Positions 58,268 through 64,000 of a stretch of 64,000 nucleotides of DNA are shown here, piece after piece. The notes below the pieces were generated by a model. It was not told where the DNA came from, made no database searches, and saw only the letters and a program-made list of their open reading frames with translations. This DNA comes from Paenibacillus xylaniclasticus (GTDB lineage: Bacteria; Bacillota; Bacilli; Paenibacillales; Paenibacillaceae). Made by a program: the position numbers and the translations under genes. Positions within the stretch are counted from its first letter, which is position 1. The number at the start of each line of letters is the position of its first letter. The stretch is from positions 62,001-126,000 of the forward strand of contig NZ_BIML01000001.1 in the NCBI RefSeq assembly GCF_004001065.1, in the 5' to 3' direction.

Positions 58268-60607
58268 TTAATTATCAATTGCAAGCTCTCCTGTATCCCG
58301 ATTAACAAGCACAATGCGACCTTCAAATGCTTCACCGTTCGCCAGCGCCAGCTTCAGCTTAGTTGTCTTCCCCTTCTCAATTAACGCTTTGACTTGTGAA
58401 TCCGTTAAAGATCGCCCGAAGCTTTCCTTCCAGATGACAAATTTACATCCTTCTCGATAATGAGAGCATCCATATCCTTTGCGCCCCATAAATATCGTAC
58501 CGCCGCAACCAGTGCGTGGACAAGTGCCGATAACGCCTGACGTGCTCTTGCTTCCAGCCCTTTCTCGATCCGCACCTCCACGCTTTCGATTGCCTGAAGG
58601 TTCGCTCGTCTTCAAGGAGCGGCTTCGCTGAACCGTTCTGCCGCCCGCCTCTTCTGATAACGATCGCGCTTCAGATGAGCTTCCTCCGCGCCCCGTCTTG
58701 TTAACCCTTGCTCCTTTACGCCCCTTGACGGTACCAGGCGATGAAGCTTCGTCGCTTTCGAAAGACGTTCTCGCCGCTCTTGCTTGACGCCGTACCTGCT
58801 CGACGATCTTCGAAGCGAATTGCTTTACTCGCTCCATAAATTGCTCGTCCGATGCCGTACCGCGTGCAATCTCATTCAATCGTCGTTCCCATTGCCCGGT
58901 CATCTCCGGCGAAGTTAACAGTTCGACGCCAGCTCCGCGAATCAGTTCAATTGCGGTGCGGCCTTTTTGCGTGATCATAATTTTCTTGCCTTGCATCACA
59001 ATATAACCAACCTGCTTCAGACGTTCAATCGTTGCTGCTCGAGTTGCAGGCGTACCAAGACCGGAATCCTTCATCGCATCGCGCAGCTCTTCGTCCTCAA
59101 TCTGCTTGCCTGCGCTTTCCATCGCCTTGAGAAGCGTTCCTTCCGTATAATGCTTCGGCGGCTGCGTATCCTTCTCTTTCACGATCGCATCCGAGCAAGT
59201 GACTAAGGAACTGCGATCGATCGAGAACGGCTCGTCGACCTCAACCTCCTCGTCTTCTCCCTCTTCCTTCTCTTTGCCTTTGGCCGACTTCGTCTTCTCC
59301 TTCTGCATACCGGCATAGATTAATTTCCATCCGATCTCAAGCAACTGCTTCACCGTCGTCTTAAACATCTCACCTTCAACCTCAGTCAGCACCGTATGCA
59401 CCTTATACTCAGCAGGCGGATAGAACTGCGATAGAAAACGACGAACGATCAAATCGTACAGCTTCTTCTCATCTGGATTTAAGCCCGATGCTTTGCGAAG
59501 TGTTGGCAAAATGGCATGGTGGTCCTCAACCTTGGCCGGATTGCAAATAAACTTGTTCCCTTTATGCACCAGACTGCGGTTAGCGCCATGAGCGAGCTCT
59601 TCATATTCCGTGCCTTGCAGCATGGACAGTGCTTTATGCATATCCGGAATATTTTGTTCATTTACATAGTTTGAGTTTGTCCGCGGATAGGAGATAACTT
59701 TATGCTTTTCATACAGCGACTGCGCCGTATCGAGCGTTTTCTTCGCTGAGAAGCCATAACGACTGTTTGCTTCACGCTGCAGCAGTGTCAGATCGTAAAG
59801 CTTGTTCGGATAATCCTTCGTATCCTTCACTTCATACGAAGCGATCCGGGCGGGCTTGCCCTTTACCTTCGCGGCGAGCGCATCCGCTTTCGCCTTATCG
59901 GTCATTCGGTCTCCCTGCCACATCCCTTTGTAAGTCATCAAGCTCTGGGCGAAATGACCTTCAAGCTCATAATATTTTAATGAAGTGAACGCTTCGATCT
60001 GTTTCTGCCGATCATAGATTAGCGCAAGAACTGGTGTCTGTACTCGACCAACGGATAGCAGCACGTTATGCTTCGTCGTAAATGCACGCGAGCCGTTCAT
60101 GCCGATCAACCAGTCAGCTTCACTGCGCGCACGAGCTGCTTTCGTTAAGTTGTCATATTCCGAGCCATCCTTCAACTCCTCGAATCCACGTCGGATCGTC
60201 TCTGGTGTCAGATCGGAAATCCATAGACGCTTAACGGGCTGCTGCAGCTTCAAGTGCCTCTGAATAAGTGAAAAAATATGCTGTCCCTCACGCCCCGCAT
60301 CACAAGAATTAACAAGTAAGCTGCTTCTCTTGGCGAGCTCTGCAATAACCTTCAGCTGATCGATCGTCCGAGGATTCGGTACAAGCTTGAAATTATCGGG
60401 AATGATCGGAAGATCGTCAATTCTCCACTTCTTATATTTATCGTCATAGGCCTCTGGTTCAGCAAGACCAATGAGATGACCGATTGCCCATGTAATAATA
60501 TACTGTTCGCCTTCTAGGTAAGTACGGTAGTTTTTTGCTTTTGGATCGATTGCGGCCGCAATATTACGTCCCATATCTGGTTTCTCCGCAATGATAAGTG
60601 TCTTCAA
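58268..60607 (-). CDS. topB: DNA topoisomerase III
   Basis: A 779-residue type IA topoisomerase. The toprim domain begins with LIIAEKPDMGRNIA and has SCDAGREGQ (catalytic acidic pair). The nucleophile Tyr is in ISYPRTNSNYV near residue 306. After the core (to about 610) comes a basic, Ser/Arg/Gly-rich linker of about 95 residues, then a zinc-ribbon segment (CPRTGCGGTIFMGRKGYGC) and a short C-terminal repeat domain. It decatenates replicating DNA. The TTG start has AAGGGG eight bases before. The long basic linker is not usual and may contact DNA or a helicase partner. Confidence 0.95.
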   Translation of the reverse strand: MKTLIIAEKPDMGRNIAAAIDPKAKNYRTYLEGEQYIITWAIGHLIGLAEPEAYDDKYKKWRIDDLPIIPDNFKLVPNPRTIDQLKVIAELAKRSSLLVNSCDAGREGQHIFSLIQRHLKLQQPVKRLWISDLTPETIRRGFEELKDGSEYDNLTKAARARSEADWLIGMNGSRAFTTKHNVLLSVGRVQTPVLALIYDRQKQIEAFTSLKYYELEGHFAQSLMTYKGMWQGDRMTDKAKADALAAKVKGKPARIASYEVKDTKDYPNKLYDLTLLQREANSRYGFSAKKTLDTAQSLYEKHKVISYPRTNSNYVNEQNIPDMHKALSMLQGTEYEELAHGANRSLVHKGNKFICNPAKVEDHHAILPTLRKASGLNPDEKKLYDLIVRRFLSQFYPPAEYKVHTVLTEVEGEMFKTTVKQLLEIGWKLIYAGMQKEKTKSAKGKEKEEGEDEEVEVDEPFSIDRSSLVTCSDAIVKEKDTQPPKHYTEGTLLKAMESAGKQIEDEELRDAMKDSGLGTPATRAATIERLKQVGYIVMQGKKIMITQKGRTAIELIRGAGVELLTSPEMTGQWERRLNEIARGTASDEQFMERVKQFASKIVEQVRRQARAARTSFESDEASSPGTVKGRKGARVNKTGRGGSSSEARSLSEEAGGRTVQRSRSLKTSEPSGNRKRGGADRERAGSKSTSGVIGTCPRTGCGGTIFMGRKGYGCSHYREGCKFVIWKESFGRSLTDSQVKALIEKGKTTKLKLALANGEAFEGRIVLVNRDTGELAIDN

Positions 60608-60643
60608 ATAATCGCCCCTTCACTAATCGCCTCATGCAAAATA

Positions 60644-60661
60644 GGCTGCATTGCAGCAGCC
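60644..60661 (-). terminator. Short hairpin after the glucosaminidase-like gene
   Basis: GGCTGC pairs with GCAGCC around a six-base loop; on the minus strand a TATTTT tail follows. Weak but suitably placed. Confidence 0.45.
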
Positions 60662-60678
60662 CTAATTCGTTCTTCGAA

Positions 60679-61833
60679 TTATTGAACGTGAACGTATTTA
60701 GTTATAGTCTTCCATATAGAGCGTACGCCATCCGACCAATGCGGGTCCTCCGCATACTCACGGTTAATCCACGTGAAAGGGTCTGTTCCTGTTGGCCGAT
60801 TCTTACTTAACCGCGCGATCGTTCTCGCTGCTATTTCAGCCGATTTGTGAAGCGTCGTGTTATATTCTTGCCAGCTGTGAAACACGTTGAATGGATTGTT
60901 AATGATTTCATTTGCACGTTTATGACTGCGTGGGACAAATGCTTGCTCCTGGCCAGTTATAGCGAACAGCAAGATCGGGTCAATGTCAAACTGCTTAGCA
61001 GCGTCAAATATGGATTCCATATGTTCAGGCTCAGATAATAACGAATTCTTTCCATTGAGGTATTGCGCAAGCCGCTTTCGGTCTACCTCGTGATACTGCA
61101 GCTCCTCAGGAAGCTCATTCAAGCTCAGTTGCGGCTCACTTATTTCTGTTACTTCAGCAGGTGCCGGTACAGCCTCTTCTGACTGTGTAAGCGACCACCC
61201 ATACATGAGCGTCGCTGCGACAAGTACCGTGCTGAGCAAGCCGTAAACTATCCACCTTCGATTGCGTCCAGCAGGATGCCCCGTATCTAAAGCCTCTGAT
61301 TTAACGTCAGAATCGTCTTCAGCTACCGGGTCGGGCCGTGTGAATGGCAATACAACAGCTTGTCCTTCCGACATCGACTCTAACGGCGCCGCCGCCTTCA
61401 TCAACTGCTCAGCCATCGAAGGCCAGGCCGCATACTCACCGCTAGATTCCTTCATTCCAGCATGAGCGTCGCGAATAGCTTCACGGAGCGAATCCGGCTG
61501 AACGGTTGCGTTCAGTTGCTGCTCCACCCATGTGTGAAACGGCCCAAACAACGAATCGTCCTGCAGCTCCAGCCTCAAGCACGCCTCGACGATATCGTCT
61601 GTTCGGACAGGACCAGCACGCTCGACGAGTGCGGTTCGGATGAGGTCCGTTGTCAATCGCTGCCGAACATCATCCGCGAATTCAGGCAATCGCTTGAATA
61701 CAATCCTTCTTACCGCATCTGCAACAATATCCGCATGCTTGTCCTGCGGCAAGTCCGAAAACTTCTGCTGGACGTATCGTTTAATATTCCGTACTTCAGC
61801 CTGCGTTAATATAAGTGCGCTATTGGCGGACAT
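60679..61833 (-). CDS. Membrane protein with extracellular glucosaminidase-like domain
   Basis: A 384-residue protein. Residues 1-190 are polar and cytoplasmic, with an N-terminal alpha-helical segment (AEVRNIKRYVQQKF) and no known domain. One transmembrane helix lies at about 193-213. Outside the cell the last 130 residues resemble the bacterial glucosaminidase/lysozyme-like fold (FDAAKQFDIDPILLFAITGQEQ, then NNPFNVF), with Glu in ITGQEQ as a candidate catalytic residue. It may cut or sense peptidoglycan, with the cytoplasmic part sensing or binding a partner. Start has no obvious strong site. Confidence 0.75.
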   Translation of the reverse strand: MSANSALILTQAEVRNIKRYVQQKFSDLPQDKHADIVADAVRRIVFKRLPEFADDVRQRLTTDLIRTALVERAGPVRTDDIVEACLRLELQDDSLFGPFHTWVEQQLNATVQPDSLREAIRDAHAGMKESSGEYAAWPSMAEQLMKAAAPLESMSEGQAVVLPFTRPDPVAEDDSDVKSEALDTGHPAGRNRRWIVYGLLSTVLVAATLMYGWSLTQSEEAVPAPAEVTEISEPQLSLNELPEELQYHEVDRKRLAQYLNGKNSLLSEPEHMESIFDAAKQFDIDPILLFAITGQEQAFVPRSHKRANEIINNPFNVFHSWQEYNTTLHKSAEIAARTIARLSKNRPTGTDPFTWINREYAEDPHWSDGVRSIWKTITKYVHVQ

Positions 61834-61902
61834 CGTAACCTACCTCCGCTACAATCGGATCATGGCTGATAAGCGATTACTCCGATTTTAGCATATCTTC
61901 CT

Positions 61903-62223
61903 TCATGTTGGGGAGGGGAGATTTCGTATACGCTCTTGAATTTCTTCCGACAAAATATATGCGCTGATTTGCTCCTTCTCCGACATGGTGAATTGAAACT
62001 CACAATCGGTACCTTCATCATAGGGCACAATCTGCGCGATTTGCCCTCCTATCGTCGTCACCACATACACCGTAAGCTCTTGGATTCCGGGAGGGACCGG
62101 CGTTCCTGGCCATAGCGTAGGGATAAGCTCTATATCGACCCATTGCGAATCGCGCCTTTCTATACGCGGCGAGAATCCGACAAATTTCAGCTCAGTTATA
62201 ACATCGTTACCGTACTGAATCAT
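61903..62223 (-). CDS. Hypothetical protein
   Basis: A 106-residue protein with AGGAGGAAA before its ATG. It contains several short beta-type strands (VWVDIELIP-like, LTVYVVTTIGG), a Pro-rich turn and a final helix (EKEQISAYILSEEIQERIRN). No family is recognised. It stands alone between the glucosaminidase-like gene and gltD. Confidence 0.6.
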   Translation of the reverse strand: MIQYGNDVITELKFVGFSPRIERRDSQWVDIELIPTLWPGTPVPPGIQELTVYVVTTIGGQIAQIVPYDEGTDCEFQFTMSEKEQISAYILSEEIQERIRNLPSPT

Positions 62224-62304
62224 TACGATTTCCTCCTAAGCAGCATACACCTGAATACATCTTGTCTCCTAATAGCTTATCACATTTGTAGTGAAGTCGA
62301 TAAT

Positions 62305-62342
62305 AAAAATAAGCACAAACGTTCTTCTGAACGCTTGTGCTT
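62305..62342 (-). terminator. Terminator of gltD
   Basis: AAGCACAAACGTTC pairs with GAACGCTTGTGCTT (one mismatch) around a four-base loop; on the minus strand a T-rich tail follows. Confidence 0.9.
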
Positions 62343-62369
62343 CAAGCCTGAGCTCTCCACTGCAACCTA

Positions 62370-63857
62370 TTAAGGAAGCATCGATGAGCCCATCAAATAT
62401 TTATCTACCTCGCGAGCAACCTCGCGGCCTTCATTGATTGCCCATACAACAAGACTTTGACCACGGCGCATGTCGCCTGCTGCGAACACTTTATCGACGT
62501 TCGTGGTGTACTTGCCATATTGAGCTTTCACATTCGAACGACGGTCTTGCTCCAGACCAAGCTCGTTAATAATCGTGTTTTCAGGTCCTTCAAAGCCGAC
62601 AGCGATCAAGACGAGATCCGCCTTCCACACCTTCTCTGTACCTGGAATATCCGTATAAATTCTGCGTCCCGTCTCGTCAACCTTCCGCTCGATTTGAACC
62701 GTGTGGAGCTCTTTCAGGTTGCCGTTCTCGTCGCCGACGAACTTCTTCGTCAACACTGAGAATGCACGAGGATCTTCGCCATAGAGCGCCTTCGCTTCTT
62801 CATGCGCATAATCCAACGTATAGACGTTCGGGAATTGAGGCCATGGATTGTTCACGATATCGCGCTCCAGCGGCGCCTTGCCAACTGTACCGAATTGCGT
62901 AACCGAGCGGCAGCCATGACGCAAAGCCGTTGCAACACAGTCCGTTCCCGTATCGCCGCCGCCAATAACGATAACGTCCTTGTCCTTCGCCGATATATAA
63001 TTGCCGTCTTCAAGATTGGAATCCAGGTAGCTTTTGATCGTACCATTCAAGTAATCCATGGCCTGGTAAATACCCTTCAGCTCACGACCTTCAATCTGTA
63101 CGTCGCGCGGTTTCGTAGCACCGCCGCACAATACGACTGCATCGAACTCGTCAACCAACTTCTTGGCAGGAATATCTTTGCCGATTTCTGTATTCGTTAC
63201 GAACGTAATACCTTCCGCCGCAAGCAGATCAACACGACGTTGTACAACTGCCTTGTCTAGCTTCATCGTAGGAATGCCATACGTCAACAATCCGCCGATC
63301 CGATCCGCACGCTCATATACGGTCACAAGATGTCCGGCTTTATTCAATTGAGCTGCTGCCGCAAGACCAGCAGGACCAGAGCCGACCACCGCAACGCGCT
63401 TGCCTGTACGATTCTTCGGCGGTTGAGGTACGACCCAGCCTTCCTCAAAACCGCGGTCGATAATTGCCTGCTCTATCGTCTTGATCGTAACAGGCTGTCC
63501 AATCAAACCAACTGTGCATGAGCCTTCGCAAGGTGCAGGACATACACGCCCTGTGAACTCAGGGAAGTTATTCGTTTTATGAAGCCGATCGAGCGCCTCA
63601 CGCCACAGACCACGATAAATTAAGTTATTCCACTCTGGAATCAAGTTGTTGACTGGGCATCCTGAGGCATTGCCTGCCAGCTCCATACCTGTGTGGCAAT
63701 ATGGCGTTCCGCAATCCATACAGCGTGCGCCTTGCGTACGAAGCGCATCTTCGCTCATGTGAAGATGGAATTCTTCCCAATCTTTAATCCGCTCTATTGG
63801 ATCGCGATCTGCCGGCAGTTCGCGTTTATACTCCATAAATCCCGTAGGTGTAGACAT
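62370..63857 (-). CDS. gltD: Glutamate synthase small subunit
   Basis: A 495-residue protein. N-terminal Cys motifs for iron-sulfur clusters are visible ([30 protein letters not shown]). FAD-binding is [19 protein letters not shown] and NADPH-binding [18 protein letters not shown]. The final FAD contact is [17 protein letters not shown]. The subunit passes electrons from NADPH to GltB, which makes glutamate from 2-oxoglutarate and glutamine. ATG 63857 is preferred, with GGGGGAG ten bases before. gltB is not in the window; the gene has its own promoter, so it need not follow gltB. Confidence 0.96.
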   Translation of the reverse strand: MSTPTGFMEYKRELPADRDPIERIKDWEEFHLHMSEDALRTQGARCMDCGTPYCHTGMELAGNASGCPVNNLIPEWNNLIYRGLWREALDRLHKTNNFPEFTGRVCPAPCEGSCTVGLIGQPVTIKTIEQAIIDRGFEEGWVVPQPPKNRTGKRVAVVGSGPAGLAAAAQLNKAGHLVTVYERADRIGGLLTYGIPTMKLDKAVVQRRVDLLAAEGITFVTNTEIGKDIPAKKLVDEFDAVVLCGGATKPRDVQIEGRELKGIYQAMDYLNGTIKSYLDSNLEDGNYISAKDKDVIVIGGGDTGTDCVATALRHGCRSVTQFGTVGKAPLERDIVNNPWPQFPNVYTLDYAHEEAKALYGEDPRAFSVLTKKFVGDENGNLKELHTVQIERKVDETGRRIYTDIPGTEKVWKADLVLIAVGFEGPENTIINELGLEQDRRSNVKAQYGKYTTNVDKVFAAGDMRRGQSLVVWAINEGREVAREVDKYLMGSSMLP

Positions 63858-63910
63858 GATCGCAACTCCCCCATAAATATTTTCCCGATTCATTACCATT
63901 GAACAACTAG

Positions 63911-63939
63911 ACTATAGCGGGAATCGAACAATTGTTCAA
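63911..63939 (-). promoter_or_regulatory. Probable gltD promoter with palindrome
   Basis: On the minus strand TTGAAC (63934-63939), a 17-base spacer and TATAGT (63911-63916) fit a promoter. A perfect twelve-base palindrome, GAACAATTGTTC (63926-63937), overlaps the -35 box, so a repressor or activator may bind there. Confidence 0.6.
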
Positions 63940-64000
63940 TAACAATCTTTGCATAAGAGCGACTGTTTCAATATTTGATAGGGAAAATATTATCATTAGA

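Noticed and set aside
1-64000. CRISPR arrays, rRNA, tRNA, complete insertion sequences or prophage
   Set aside because: No repeat-spacer pattern, conserved RNA sequence, transposase or phage structural gene was found; the only integrase matches housekeeping XerS.

Overview
The window reads as a chromosomal stretch from a spore-forming Firmicute of the Paenibacillus/Cohnella type (Paenibacillaceae). The grounds are strong AGGAGG-type ribosome sites with many TTG and GTG starts, a YpdA-type bacillithiol disulfide reductase, a XerS-type single-subunit recombinase, Bacillus-type LexA boxes, and two secreted proteins carrying the copper-amine-oxidase N-terminal domain that is common in Paenibacillus. 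Nothing here identifies a species. I see no rRNA, tRNA, CRISPR array or intact insertion sequence.

Layout. 0-8.3 kb: two ATP-grasp ligases followed by an ABC exporter, then a TetR repressor with matching palindromic operators driving a heterodimeric ABC exporter. 8.4-15.2 kb: a lone hisB, a Gfo/Idh oxidoreductase, a methyltransferase, two small proteins with Sm1-like motifs, a secreted leucine-rich-repeat protein, a HAD phosphatase whose zinc loop resembles HisB-N, and a cysteine hydrolase. 15.2-17.4 kb: a TetR regulator and a self-regulated marR-flavin reductase operon. 17.4-20.5 kb: gene debris (pieces of an lgt-like and a patatin-like gene) followed by a three-gene cassette: a divergent Lgt paralogue, a radical SAM protein resembling tetraether lipid synthase (Tes), and a small membrane protein. 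20.6-24.7 kb: a nosD-L-Y-F-tlpA copper-maturation operon with no nosZ in view.

24.7-30 kb is an accessory patch: an aegerolysin, a frameshifted CD3324-type gene, a truncated phosphotransferase, arsM, a UvrA-family fragment, a VOC protein and a lipase. 30-43 kb: a GH18-type secreted protein, a P-loop kinase, an lhr-moxR-DUF58-DUF4129 block, xerS and a flavin-dependent oxidoreductase. 43-47 kb: a second heterodimeric exporter preceded by a 28-codon leader peptide and a terminator hairpin with a competing antiterminator, which looks like a bmrBCD-type antibiotic-sensing attenuator. 47-64 kb: mostly housekeeping and conserved genes, including ypdA, a ChbG-type deacetylase, SDR and MOSC proteins, an amino acid permease, a membrane-tethered receiver domain, an orphan PhnC-like ATPase, a small gene with two LexA-like boxes, topB and gltD.

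The parts most worth following are the Lgt-like/Tes-like cassette, the leader-peptide attenuator, the copper operon without nosZ, and the small LexA-box gene.
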